In this document: piece by piece, positions 1-8,349 of the stretch | Numbering within the stretch: position 1 is the stretch's first letter | How the letters are laid out: each line of letters opens with the position of its first letter | Source of the DNA: Chloroflexota bacterium | GTDB lineage: Bacteria > Chloroflexota > Dehalococcoidia > Lucifugimonadales > Lucifugimonadaceae | DNA length: 15,835 nt | Assembly: GCA_029262715.1 (NCBI GenBank) | Contig: JAJCYX010000367.1 | Span: 1-15,835, forward strand | Direction of reading: 5' to 3' | The notes under the pieces: generated by a model | The model's database searches: none | What the model saw: only the letters and a program-made list of their open reading frames with translations | What the model was told of the DNA's origin: nothing | Translations under genes and position numbers: made by a program

Positions 1-105
1 GGCGATGTTGGTAGACGTCACCGCTCCCAACAGGCTGACTACAACGAACGCTGCGGCAACAACCCAAATTTTATCGATGCCCTTGAAAGTATTTATCAAA
101 AACAA
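1..105 (-). CDS. N-terminus of a membrane-anchored or secreted protein (partial, runs off left edge)
   Basis: Read on the minus strand, 35 codons are open from a TTG at 105 to the window edge. An AGGAG Shine-Dalgarno sequence (complement of 114-118) sits 8 bases upstream of that TTG, which decides the start. An in-frame stop (complement of 136-138) lies upstream and no ATG or GTG is available in between. The peptide has a short polar N-terminus containing FKGIDK, then about 18 strongly hydrophobic residues (IWVVAAAFVVVSLLGAV), then TSTNIA. This is the pattern of an uncleaved membrane anchor, signal peptide or first transmembrane helix. The function is not recognisable from 35 residues. It is divergent from the LuxR-type regulator at 322, with about 216 bases between the two starts, so that regulator could control it. 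The main doubt is the short length seen. Confidence 0.5.
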   Translation of the reverse strand, partial: MFLINTFKGIDKIWVVAAAFVVVSLLGAVTSTNIA

Positions 106-321
106 TGTTTCATCTCCTATGATGACTGTTTCGGACTATGCACCGCGCCGGGGACGGTTTTCCATCAGCCAGGCTGCTGAACGGTTATCGATCTAGCGAC
201 CCAGGCCGGGAGCAACATTGGACACTCAGAATCTTCTAGGCATCGCGGAAATCTGTTATGCCATCGATTCCCGGATGAGTTACAACGGTCTTAATTACAG
301 ACAGTAGCTGGTATTGCAGAC

Positions 322-3228
322 ATGACCGTCAATCGGCGCATACCCACCGCCCCCCAGGACAGCTTTCTCGGAAGATCGTTCGAAGTGCAGCGCGCCGTGT
401 CTGCACTAGACGCCTGCGTCGCAAGCTCCGGACGACTCATAACTATCGAGGGTGAGCCGGGGATAGGTAAAACTCGACTCGCCAGGAATATTGCGGATAT
501 CGCCATCGACCGCGGATTCCTCACGTTGACCGGATCGTTCTTCGATGACGAAAGCGAGATCACGTTGTCTGGCTGGCGTGAAGTTCTCGGACGGTTGGTG
601 GATGTCCTGCCGACGGAGTTACATCCTGACGAGCAGGATCAGGAATATCTTGCGCGGCTGCTGCCAGGCCTTTATGCGAGTGCCAGAGAAACGCAGGTTT
701 CGCCGCACGAACGTCTACTCTCAAGCGACAGTGATTTTTCGCGGTTCCTAATGTTCCAGGCCGTGAGTCGCCTGCTGTCGAGTGCCGCCTCCTGGAAACC
801 ATTGATGATTCGGTTTGAGGATCTCCATTGGGCTGACCCTTCCTCGATCGAGTTGCTTAGGCACATTGGACGGACATCTGGCCAATCCCCTGTGATCATT
901 TTGGCAACTCTTCGAGACACACATTTGAATTTCGACGGAGTTATACGTGATCTCACCGTCGAGTTATCAGGTGATGAAGGTGTTGAGCGTATGAAGTTGT
1001 CGGCACTGGACGATAACAACGCAAGGGAGCTAGTCAAGCTGACTTCAGCGGTTCGTCTGAGCGTTCCTGATCTCAATGAGATCGTGATGCGAACGGGTCG
1101 CAACCCTTTCTATATCGTCGAAATGACGAGGTGGTGGAACTCCCGCTCAGACGGAAGTGCGAAGCTAGGAATACCCGCGACAATCAACGACTCAGTGAAG
1201 CACCGGCTATCTGATCTCTCTGGACAGGCACGTTCTCTCTTGGAAACCATGAGTGTCATGGGTAACTCCACAGACACAGAGCTGATTTCCACTCTTCGCA
1301 CCGATCTGGAACGCGACAGTCTTGACGAGCTGTTGTCCGAATGCATTAACTCCGGATTCGTCGAAGTCAATGAGTCAGGCCAAGTTGTATTCAGGCATTG
1401 GCTGTTGAGGGACGCCATCTACCGGTCATTGCCAACACTCGCAGCCAGAACGGAACACTCCCGAGTGGCTTCCGCACTGCAAGGCATTCCCGGTTCGGAG
1501 ACGGCGGCTATAGCACATCACCTAGACCGTTCAATGATTCGCGAGTCTCGGCTTGACGCTGCGCGAATGTTCCTTGAAGCGGGATTGGCTTCGATGCAGG
1601 CACAAGGGTGGGAGACATCTGAAGTTGCCCTTAATCGCGCTCTTGCAATCTCGACCGAACTTGGAGATGACTCGTTACGTCCTGAATTGCTGAGAGGTTT
1701 GGGTAGGTCGTTGCTGCCTCTGGATCCAGCAAGAGCCTATCCCCACCTTGTCGAGGCATTTGATATTTACAGCGAGCGCGGGAACGAAACGAATGCACTG
1801 GAGGTTGCGTTAATAAATGCACGTCCGTTGATCGGCCAGGACGTCGGAGAGCGAGTACTCCGCGAAAGAGGACTTCGCGTCGCTCCAAAAGGTTCGCGCG
1901 CTGCAGGAATTCTTCACTCCAGAGTTGGCCTGGTTTCCGCATTAGCTGAAGCAGATTTCGAAATCGCCGAGGTGCAAATCGCTGAGGCCGAGTCGATTGC
2001 GCGAGAGCTGAATGACGAACGGGTCAGACTCTTCGCTGACTCAGCGCGAGCCATGTTCCTTTATGTCACGTTCCAACTTGATAACGCGTTGAGCAAGGTT
2101 TCCGACGCGTTGCGCTTGGCAAGGAGGCAAGGAGACCTGTTGACTGAAGGAAGTCTTTTGTTCTTTTACGGAGACTTATCGATGTGGCTTCAAAAGCCAG
2201 ATGGCCTCAGGCAAGCCGGGAAGCGCATGACGGTCATAGGCCAACGAATTGAGGAACCACGCATATCAATAATCGGAGAGTCCCACTTAGTGCGCCTCGA
2301 TATGCTCCTGGGCCGATTTGATTCGGCTCTTGCGCAAAGACCTGATGTCATAAATAAATTCTCCTTCGCATACCAATTGGCAGAGGCCCAGGTCGCGTTA
2401 GAAAAAAACGATCCGGAAAAGCTACTGCGCTCAATCCAATCATTGGTTGAATTGGTTGCCGATTCACAACCACAAGTACGAGCCCATGTCGCTACGGCTT
2501 TGGCCATCTTCGGATTAATGACCGGCACGCCGCGTTGGCCAGACGAAATCAGAATGCTTGTAGCCGGAATCGAACCCCGGCAAGGTCAACTACAGGCAGT
2601 CCATGAGTGGGCCAATGGGGCCCGGCTGATGCTTGCAGTGTCGGAGAGGGATGCCGAGACAGCCGAACCGCTAATATCGTCACTCGAACAGCTTAATGAC
2701 ATTGTTGTCGAATGGGGACCGTTGCGGCGGTTCCTGGCAGCGGCGAAGGCGTTGACCGGCGACACGGATGGAATGCACCGGGACTATGAGGCGGCAATAG
2801 AGATCAGCCGACGCCTGGCCCTGCAACCGATCTATGCCTGGACTTGTTTTGAGTACGCAGAGACGCTGTCGAACTTCGACAAATCAGGAGACCACAGCTC
2901 GAAAACAGATGAACTGTTACGCGAGTCGAATCGGATCGCTCGCACTTTGGGAATGCGAATGCTCGAGTCCCGCATCCGGAGCCTAAGGAGTAGCAGGGAT
3001 GGTGAATCGAGGAACAACCTTGGAGACCTTACTCCAAGGGAGCTTCAGGTCCTTGAAATGATAGCTGGAGGGCATACGAATAAAGAGATTTCGTTCGCTT
3101 TGGGGGCCTCCCTCAACACTATCTATCGGCACACGAACAGCATCTTCACAAAGCTTGGTGTGAGCAACCGCACTGAGGCAGCGTTGACCTACCGCCAGGC
3201 AGTGGATCGGTCTGCTGAGCAACGCTGA
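322..3228 (+). CDS. AAA/STAND ATPase transcriptional regulator with C-terminal LuxR helix-turn-helix
   Basis: A 968-residue cytoplasmic transcription factor of the large ATP-binding LuxR (LAL/MalT-like) type. The N-terminus carries an FLGR motif (residues 15-18) typical of the AAA_16 ATPase module. Walker A is GEPGIGKT (44-51) and the Walker B region is RFEDLHWAD (164-172). A long helical, probably TPR-like sensor region spans roughly 400-850. A LuxR/GerE DNA-binding domain occupies about 903-960, starting LTPRELQVLEMIAGGHTNKEI and ending with a recognition-helix region around TKLGVSNRTEAA. There is no receiver domain, so ligand or protein binding rather than phosphorylation is expected to control it. 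An in-frame TAG at 304 makes ATG 322 the first possible ATG; no clear Shine-Dalgarno is visible, so leaderless or weak initiation is possible. It is followed by a 677-base gap and the amidase/ABC gene train, which it may regulate (inference). By eye its codons are less GC-rich at third positions than those of the transporter genes. Confidence 0.93.
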   Translation: MTVNRRIPTAPQDSFLGRSFEVQRAVSALDACVASSGRLITIEGEPGIGKTRLARNIADIAIDRGFLTLTGSFFDDESEITLSGWREVLGRLVDVLPTELHPDEQDQEYLARLLPGLYASARETQVSPHERLLSSDSDFSRFLMFQAVSRLLSSAASWKPLMIRFEDLHWADPSSIELLRHIGRTSGQSPVIILATLRDTHLNFDGVIRDLTVELSGDEGVERMKLSALDDNNARELVKLTSAVRLSVPDLNEIVMRTGRNPFYIVEMTRWWNSRSDGSAKLGIPATINDSVKHRLSDLSGQARSLLETMSVMGNSTDTELISTLRTDLERDSLDELLSECINSGFVEVNESGQVVFRHWLLRDAIYRSLPTLAARTEHSRVASALQGIPGSETAAIAHHLDRSMIRESRLDAARMFLEAGLASMQAQGWETSEVALNRALAISTELGDDSLRPELLRGLGRSLLPLDPARAYPHLVEAFDIYSERGNETNALEVALINARPLIGQDVGERVLRERGLRVAPKGSRAAGILHSRVGLVSALAEADFEIAEVQIAEAESIARELNDERVRLFADSARAMFLYVTFQLDNALSKVSDALRLARRQGDLLTEGSLLFFYGDLSMWLQKPDGLRQAGKRMTVIGQRIEEPRISIIGESHLVRLDMLLGRFDSALAQRPDVINKFSFAYQLAEAQVALEKNDPEKLLRSIQSLVELVADSQPQVRAHVATALAIFGLMTGTPRWPDEIRMLVAGIEPRQGQLQAVHEWANGARLMLAVSERDAETAEPLISSLEQLNDIVVEWGPLRRFLAAAKALTGDTDGMHRDYEAAIEISRRLALQPIYAWTCFEYAETLSNFDKSGDHSSKTDELLRESNRIARTLGMRMLESRIRSLRSSRDGESRNNLGDLTPRELQVLEMIAGGHTNKEISFALGASLNTIYRHTNSIFTKLGVSNRTEAALTYRQAVDRSAEQR

Positions 3229-3905
3229 GCAGTCTTGGCTGTTGCGTGTTACACATCACCCATCGCCCGGTATCACGATTCCTGTTCGTAGCAGACATAG
3301 TCCGAGTGTTTGGCCGCGGACAACCCCGGACCCCGCGACGAAGGGGTGGCAGGGATCAAATCGCGGTATGTCCATCCGCGGCGGTCAACGAGTCAGATTT
3401 CAACTAAGTTGACGGTGGATAATCTTGGATGCGTGCATACGTCCTTGGCAGCAAGGGACGATACGGCGACCGGGGAGGCTCGAACTCAGCCATGAACACG
3501 GGACTAGCGTGATGGTGGCCTGCTCGCGATCGGCCTGATTATCCTGGCCACCGCCAATCCAGAGTTTCTAACATTCACCGTTGATTCAGCTTTGGCTTGG
3601 CAGGTCATTTTGAAGTGACCGTCAGGATGACTCCTCCCCGTGTGTTTGCAGCCAATACGGCTCGACACTGCTCGCACACATGTTTGTGACAATTTTCACA
3701 CAGAACCGTGCCACGTCTGAATCTACCTCTACACATCCCGGTAATACTCCGTTTACGCAGATGCAATCCCTGTGAAACGCGCCTCAGCGAATCTCTTCTT
3801 CATTCAACAGGCGGGTCAATAGACAGGCAGTCGACGAAAAGGCGATCCGTAAGTCGCCTGTGTGCCTGGATAGAAACCCGCTCACAGCCCTGAATGGAGA
3901 GCTAC
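3229..3905. other. Long intergenic region between regulator and amidase/transporter operon
   Basis: No convincing gene is seen here. Contents: a small imperfect hairpin at 3440-3460 (CGTCCTTG paired with CAAGGGACG with one bulge); a perfect 13-base palindrome TCAACTAAGTTGA at 3400-3412, close to GCGGTCAAC at 3381-3389; a short hydrophobic reading frame at 3508-3618 without a usable start; and a CRP-like palindrome at 3685-3700. The promoter of the downstream operon is expected here, but no good -35/-10 pair could be singled out by eye. No rho-independent terminator with a T-run was found after the LuxR gene. Confidence 0.6.
3685..3700. promoter_or_regulatory. CRP/FNR-type operator candidate TGTGA-N6-TCACA
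   Basis: TGTGACAATTTTCACA has perfect TGTGA and TCACA half-sites separated by six bases, identical to the core consensus bound by the CRP family. It lies about 205 bases upstream of the first amidase start, in the only long gap before the operon. A match at ten specified positions is unlikely by chance in a window this size. The flanking bases do not match the extended E. coli consensus, and no CRP-family gene is in the window, so the identity of the regulator is inference. Confidence 0.4.
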
Positions 3906-4613
3906 ATGACCACGACAAAGAGTTGGATGCCCTTCTTGACCGACCGTGACAGGGCGCACCTCGAAGCTACGCATTGGTCCAAGGACGAGTTGTTCGGCTT
4001 CGGTGCTAATCCTGCAGTGCTTGTCATCGATGATTACTACACGGCGTTAGGCACTGAGCGACTGCCTCTCATGGAGTCGGTTGTCCGATATCCCAGTTCA
4101 ATGGGAATGGAAGGCTGGAACGCGATCGACAAGACGGTGGAGCTTTTGGAAGTGGCACGCAAGAACTCCGTCCCCGTCATTTATGTGACTGGCATGCAAG
4201 GGATTGGCGCCTGGTCTCGGAAGAAGGGTGCCCGCGACTGGGTGGACAAGCTTCCGGCAGAAGAGCGGGGCCGTCTGCTGGACATCGTTGACGAGATAGA
4301 GCCGCAACCTGGAGAGCTTGTACTGAAGAAATCCGCTCCCAGCGCGTTCCAGGGCACACCGCTCATATTCCAGCTCAACTACCTCGGCATTGACACGGTC
4401 ATTGCCTGTGGCGAATCCACCAGCGGTTGCGTCCGGGCATCTGTCGTGGATGGAGCAACCCATCGATACAAGATGGGGGTTGTTGAGGAGTGCACATTCG
4501 ATCGAACTGAGGCTTCTCATTACATCAACCTGTTCGATATGGACCAGAAGTACGCCGATGTGATCTCACTTGAGTATGCATCTGAGTACTTCTCGAAGGT
4601 CGGATCTGAATAG
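3906..4613 (+). CDS. Isochorismatase-fold amidohydrolase 1 (N-carbamoylsarcosine amidase / biuret hydrolase-like)
   Basis: A 235-residue cysteine hydrolase of the isochorismatase-like superfamily, expected to hydrolyse a C-N amide or carbamoyl bond in the cytoplasm. The catalytic triad is visible: Asp42 in VLVIDDYY, Lys142 in VLKKSAPSAF, and Cys175 in STSGCVRAS. The family cis-peptide/oxyanion region precedes the Cys. The C-terminal segment NLFDMDQKYADVISLE closely matches the second amidase at 10548, so the two are paralogs. Start: ATG 3906 is preferred over ATG 3894 because GGAGAG (3896-3901) sits at proper spacing before it. It is the first gene of the transporter train, 67 bases before the solute-binding protein. 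N-carbamoylsarcosine amidase, biuret or triuret hydrolase and maleamate amidohydrolase share this fold and triad; motifs alone cannot choose between them. True isochorismatase activity is unlikely, as there is no enterobactin-type context. Confidence 0.88.
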   Translation: MTTTKSWMPFLTDRDRAHLEATHWSKDELFGFGANPAVLVIDDYYTALGTERLPLMESVVRYPSSMGMEGWNAIDKTVELLEVARKNSVPVIYVTGMQGIGAWSRKKGARDWVDKLPAEERGRLLDIVDEIEPQPGELVLKKSAPSAFQGTPLIFQLNYLGIDTVIACGESTSGCVRASVVDGATHRYKMGVVEECTFDRTEASHYINLFDMDQKYADVISLEYASEYFSKVGSE

Positions 4614-4646
4614 CCAATCAAATTGCGGCCAATCTGGCAGCAAAAA

Positions 4647-4664
4647 GTGCCGAAAGACCGGCAC
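4647..4664 (+). promoter_or_regulatory. Short hairpin just upstream of the solute-binding protein RBS
   Basis: GTGCCG and CGGCAC form a perfect 6-bp stem with a 6-base loop. The structure ends 2 bases before the GGAGAGGA ribosome-binding site (4667-4674) of the lipoprotein gene, so it could affect its translation or stabilise the 5' end of a processed mRNA. There is no T-run, so it is not a terminator. Confidence 0.3.
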
Positions 4665-4680
4665 ATGGAGAGGATTTGAG

Positions 4681-6360
4681 ATGAGTTCGTTCGTAAGAAA
4701 TTTCGTTCTGACCCGGAGACTGATATTAATCGCCGTGATTGCCGCACTGGTTACAGCCGTTGCCTGCGGAAGTGGCGAGGAGCCGGCCGCGGAGCCAACT
4801 GCACCGTCTTCGGGTAGCGTTGCAACCAGTACCGCCGGGACTTCAACAACCACAGCCGGTCCCACGGCTATCCCGGCTACGTCCACGCCGCTGCCGCCAG
4901 ACGAACTTGCTTCCAGCCAGGTTCTAAAGGTTCGGCAATACAACGAGCCCGCCTCACTGGACCCGGCCTTCTTGTTCCGCATCGAGACCGAGAACGTTGC
5001 ATTCAACATTTACAACGGCCTCACCTCTTTTGATGCGGTAACCGGCGAGATCATCCCGGACCTGGCAGAGAGTTGGTCGCTATCCAGTGATGGGCTGACC
5101 TACACGTTCGAGATTGTCGATGACGCCGTGTGGCACCAGGATTTTGGTGCGTTAACAGCCGAGGATGTCGCATGGTCATACAACCGTGTGCTCGACCCCG
5201 ACGTTGGTTCTCCCTACAGGGCGGAGTTCAACAACATCGCCTCGGTAACCGCCGTCGATGACGACACGGTAGAGATTGAGCTTATTGCTCCCGACGGCAA
5301 CTTCCTGTTCCAGGTTTCTAGTTACCACCAGGGACAGGTTCTCAAGAAAGAGGCGGTTGAGAAGTACGGTGACCAATACCTGAACAACCCGGTCGGTACC
5401 GGGCCGTACGAACTTGTTGACTGGATCCCCAACACGCAGATGACGCTGAAGGCCAACCCGGGCTATTTCGGGGGTGAGACGACCCTGACAGAGATCCAGT
5501 ACATCCTTATCCGTGACATCACTGCGGCCGAAGCTGCTCTGCTCAACGGCGAAGTCGATATCGCCATGAACATCAACTCAAATGAAACAGTTGACCGTCT
5601 GAGGGATAAGGACGGCATCAACCTGCACATTCGCGAGAACTACGCGGCGGTTGTCTGGATGTTGAGCTCTGATTTCGAGCCTTTCCAGGACCTGCGGGTT
5701 CGCCAGGCGATGGCATACGCGGTGGACGACGCAGGAATTGAGAATGCGCTTCAGCCGAACCTCAGGTTCCCGTCGACGAACTTCATCCCGGACTGGATGC
5801 CTAACTACGAAACCGACGTGCCGACATACGCATACGACCCTGCTAAGGCGCTTGATCTGCTGGCCGAAGCGGGTTACCCGGATGGCTTCACGGTCAAGAT
5901 CCTTGGCACTTCGGTAAACGAAGCAAACCAGGCCAGGCAGGCTCAGTGGGCCGAGGTTGGAATTGACGTCGTGTTCGAGAATGTCGAGCCGGCGATCTAC
6001 AACCAGCGGCGGAACACTGGCAACTTTGAGATGGCCGGACGGCTCTACCCGGCGGTGAACCCGGACACGCTCTTCTTTGGTTACCTCCACCCGGACAACG
6101 CCGCTCCAAACGGCCTCAACGGGGCGAAGTACTCCGATCCGGAGATGACGGCTCTCCTGGGAGCGGCACGGGCTTCCCAGGACCCGGGAGAAAGAGCAGA
6201 CCTCTACAGCCAGATCCAGGTAAAAGCGATGACTGACCTGCCATACATCCCGTACACCGGAGCGAACGTGGTGTGGGCTTCAGGCAGCTACGTGAACGGT
6301 GTGCAAATAAACCCGCTGGCACAGGTGAGTTTCTTCCCGGTGTCGCTGGCGAAAAAGTAA
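4681..6360 (+). CDS. ABC transporter solute-binding lipoprotein, peptide/nickel (SBP_bac_5) family
   Basis: A 559-residue extracytoplasmic binding protein that would deliver substrate to the permeases encoded downstream. The N-terminus is a lipoprotein signal: Arg12-Arg13, a hydrophobic stretch (LILIAVIAALV), then the lipobox-like AVAC with Cys29. A Ser/Thr/Pro/Ala-rich spacer of about 45 residues follows, common in lipoproteins of Gram-positive-like and Chloroflexota cells. The mature domain shows family 5 features: NEPASLDPAF, AEDVAWSYNRVLDP near residue 160, and NPVGTGPYELVDW near 235-247. ATG 4681 is chosen because GGAGAGGA lies just upstream and the signal peptide begins there; an upstream in-frame ATG at 4570 would overlap the amidase gene and hide the signal. 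The family binds peptides, nickel, opines, glycosides and other solutes, so specificity is open. Flanking amidases suggest an amide- or carbamoyl-containing ligand (inference). Confidence 0.93.
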   Translation: MSSFVRNFVLTRRLILIAVIAALVTAVACGSGEEPAAEPTAPSSGSVATSTAGTSTTTAGPTAIPATSTPLPPDELASSQVLKVRQYNEPASLDPAFLFRIETENVAFNIYNGLTSFDAVTGEIIPDLAESWSLSSDGLTYTFEIVDDAVWHQDFGALTAEDVAWSYNRVLDPDVGSPYRAEFNNIASVTAVDDDTVEIELIAPDGNFLFQVSSYHQGQVLKKEAVEKYGDQYLNNPVGTGPYELVDWIPNTQMTLKANPGYFGGETTLTEIQYILIRDITAAEAALLNGEVDIAMNINSNETVDRLRDKDGINLHIRENYAAVVWMLSSDFEPFQDLRVRQAMAYAVDDAGIENALQPNLRFPSTNFIPDWMPNYETDVPTYAYDPAKALDLLAEAGYPDGFTVKILGTSVNEANQARQAQWAEVGIDVVFENVEPAIYNQRRNTGNFEMAGRLYPAVNPDTLFFGYLHPDNAAPNGLNGAKYSDPEMTALLGAARASQDPGERADLYSQIQVKAMTDLPYIPYTGANVVWASGSYVNGVQINPLAQVSFFPVSLAKK

Positions 6361-6404
6361 AGAGTCCCTAATCGACGGCTGGATCCATGCTACCTCCAGC
6401 CAGA

Positions 6405-6446
6405 CGCCCGGCGGCAGAATTCGCCACCTCGCCCTGCCGCCGGGCG
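6405..6446 (+). promoter_or_regulatory. Strong hairpin between solute-binding protein and permease genes
   Basis: CGCCCGGCGGCAG (6405-6417) and CTGCCGCCGGGCG (6434-6446) are perfect 13-base inverted repeats around a 16-base loop. It sits 44 bases after the binding-protein stop and 34 bases before the permease start, with no T-run. In other ABC operons (malE-malF is the classic case) a hairpin here protects the binding-protein mRNA so that it is made in excess of the membrane parts. The same role is inferred here; partial termination is the alternative. Confidence 0.6.
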
Positions 6447-6480
6447 ATATCAACAAACAAAGCGCGATCAGAGCATAAAA

Positions 6481-7440
6481 ATGTCTACTTACCTGGCAAA
6501 ACGCGGCGGAGTGATGATCCCGACAATTATCGGAATCGTGACCGTTGTGTTCCTGATGGTCCGTGCCCTTCCCGGCGATCCGGTCGTGTTCCTGCTTGGT
6601 GACGAAGGAGCGGTCGGCGCAGAAGCGCTCGAAATAATGCGAGAGCAACTTGGGCTGACGGACAGCATTCCGGTCCAGTACGTACGTTACGTGGCAAAGA
6701 CGCTGACCTTCGACCTTGGTAACTCACTACTATCCGGCGTCCCGGTGGTTGAGCTGCTGAAAAATGCGATTCCGATAACTCTTGCAGTCGCAGCCGCCAG
6801 CGTGGTATTCAGCGTGCTAGTCGCCGTCCCGTTAGGAGCTCTAGCAGCCTACTGGCGCACGCAGGGCAAGGACTCATTGGACCAGGGGTTAACCTGGTTC
6901 GCGATCATCGCAGATGCGCTTCCCGGCTTCTGGATAGCGCTTGTGATGCTGCTCGTATTTTCACTGCATCTTGGATGGTTTCCAGTCAGCGGAACTATCG
7001 AATGGACTGATCCCTGGCAGGTGTTCACTCGCCTCGCTCTGCCGGTGGTTGTGCTGGGCATAGCGCAACTGGCGTCTATTGCACGAGTTACCAGGACCGC
7101 CGTACTTGACGCGCTTCAGGATGACTACGTCCGAACAGCGCGCTCCCTGGGGACACCTGAACTGACAATCCTGTTTCGGCACGCTCTACGAAACTCAATG
7201 CTGCCCGTCATAACGGTTCTCGGCCTTAGCTTCGGGCGCCTGCTTGGCGGAACGATCATCACTGAAAACGTCTTCTCACTGCCCGGAATGGGAACTTTGC
7301 TGGTACAGGGAATCTCCGGGCGTGACTACACCGTGGCCCAGGGAGTAGTGCTGGTCTACGCCTTCCTGTTCATCTCGGTCAACCTCATCACAGATGTCCT
7401 CTACACCCGCATTGACCCAAGAGTGAAGCTGGAGGCATAG
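6481..7440 (+). CDS. ABC transporter permease, DppB/OppB family
   Basis: A 319-residue inner-membrane permease with about six transmembrane segments; it forms the channel together with the next gene product. Evidence: N-terminal YLAKRGGVMIPTIIGIVTVVFLMVRALPGDPV, the usual first helix plus the LPGDP motif of this family; the EAA-loop region around residues 214-240 (DYVRTARSLG followed by LFRHALRNSMLPVIT), which contacts the ATPases; ENVFSLPGMGTLLVQGI; and the family-like end LYTRIDPRVKL. Length is normal. No strong Shine-Dalgarno precedes ATG 6481, but the family N-terminus begins right there. It is 120 bases after the binding protein, with a hairpin in that gap, and 4 bases before the second permease. 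Substrate unknown. Confidence 0.93.
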   Translation: MSTYLAKRGGVMIPTIIGIVTVVFLMVRALPGDPVVFLLGDEGAVGAEALEIMREQLGLTDSIPVQYVRYVAKTLTFDLGNSLLSGVPVVELLKNAIPITLAVAAASVVFSVLVAVPLGALAAYWRTQGKDSLDQGLTWFAIIADALPGFWIALVMLLVFSLHLGWFPVSGTIEWTDPWQVFTRLALPVVVLGIAQLASIARVTRTAVLDALQDDYVRTARSLGTPELTILFRHALRNSMLPVITVLGLSFGRLLGGTIITENVFSLPGMGTLLVQGISGRDYTVAQGVVLVYAFLFISVNLITDVLYTRIDPRVKLEA

Positions 7441-7444
7441 AGAA

Positions 7445-8338
7445 ATGGCAACCGCGGGTATCGCCCTGCGTCGCAGCGGCGCCTGGGTCGAAACGGTCAA
7501 AGATCTGCGAACAAGCACTGCCGGGCGTTTTTTCAGCAACCGCAGTAACCAGATTGCCGTGCTGTTTATCGGGCCGGTCGTCGTGCTGGCACTGATCGCG
7601 CAATGGCTGCCTATACAGGAGCCGCTCGAGATCAACATAGTTGACCGGTTCCAGTCGCCTTCGCTCGGCCACCCTTTCGGTACGGATGGGCTTGGACGAG
7701 ACCTCCTGAGCAGAACACTTGCCGGGTTGCGCCTTTCACTTTGGATTGGATTCGCCGCGGCGATGATTGCCCTTACCCTGGGCGTGATCATCGGCACCAT
7801 GGCCGGGTTCATGGGGCGCGGAGTTGACCGTGCTATATCGGTTGTGACAGACGTGATGTTGTCGTTCCCGACCCTGCTGTTGGTGATCGGCGTTGTTGCA
7901 GTGATGGGCCCCGGTGTGACGCAGATCATCATTGCCATTGCCGTAGCAGACACTCCAAGGGCGATTCGGTTGCAGCGGTCGCTGGCAATGGGCCTGCGGT
8001 CCCGCCCTTACATGGACGCCGCTCGCCTTGCTTCTGCTCCGACGCGGTGGATCCTCGTCCGACACGTGATCCCAAACACCATTGCACCCATGATCGTAGT
8101 TGCAACACTCTACGCGTCCAACGCTATCCAGGCAGAAGCCGCCCTCTCATTCCTGGGGCTTGGCATCGTCCCACCGGAGCCATCGCTCGGCAACCTGGTT
8201 GCAGACGGCCGCAACTATCTGCAAAACGCCTGGTGGATCTCAACTATCCCCGGCCTGTGCATTGCGATAGTTGCAATTGGTCTGCATTTCCTATCCGACG
8301 GTGTCAGGGACTTCCTTGACCCGAGACAGAGATCCTAA
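7445..8338 (+). CDS. ABC transporter permease, DppC/OppC family
   Basis: A 297-residue second permease subunit of the heterodimeric channel. It has the N-terminal cytosolic stretch and first helix typical of DppC (NQIAVLFIGPVVVLALIAQWL), the signature HPFGTDGLGRDLLSR (76-90), an EAA loop beginning near Tyr189 (YMDAARLASAPTRWILVRHVIPN), ALSFLGLGIVPPEPSLGNLV, and the closing GVRDFLDPR. GGAGG lies 9 bases upstream of the ATG, inside the end of the preceding gene, so the two permeases are probably translationally coupled (4-base gap). Pairs with the DppB-type permease and is energised by the two ATPases that follow. Confidence 0.94.
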   Translation: MATAGIALRRSGAWVETVKDLRTSTAGRFFSNRSNQIAVLFIGPVVVLALIAQWLPIQEPLEINIVDRFQSPSLGHPFGTDGLGRDLLSRTLAGLRLSLWIGFAAAMIALTLGVIIGTMAGFMGRGVDRAISVVTDVMLSFPTLLLVIGVVAVMGPGVTQIIIAIAVADTPRAIRLQRSLAMGLRSRPYMDAARLASAPTRWILVRHVIPNTIAPMIVVATLYASNAIQAEAALSFLGLGIVPPEPSLGNLVADGRNYLQNAWWISTIPGLCIAIVAIGLHFLSDGVRDFLDPRQRS

Positions 8339-8349
8339 AGGAGCTACGC

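Noticed and set aside
5..196. Plus-strand 63-codon frame at the left edge
   Set aside because: It is antisense to the minus-strand membrane-protein start, has no ribosome-binding site and shows no family character.
4098..4520. Long antisense frame over amidase 1
   Set aside because: It is a shadow of the amidase reading frame with no independent start signal or motif.
4570..4680. Upstream ATG for the solute-binding protein
   Set aside because: It would overlap the amidase gene and place polar residues before the lipoprotein signal; ATG 4681 has a proper Shine-Dalgarno and signal peptide.
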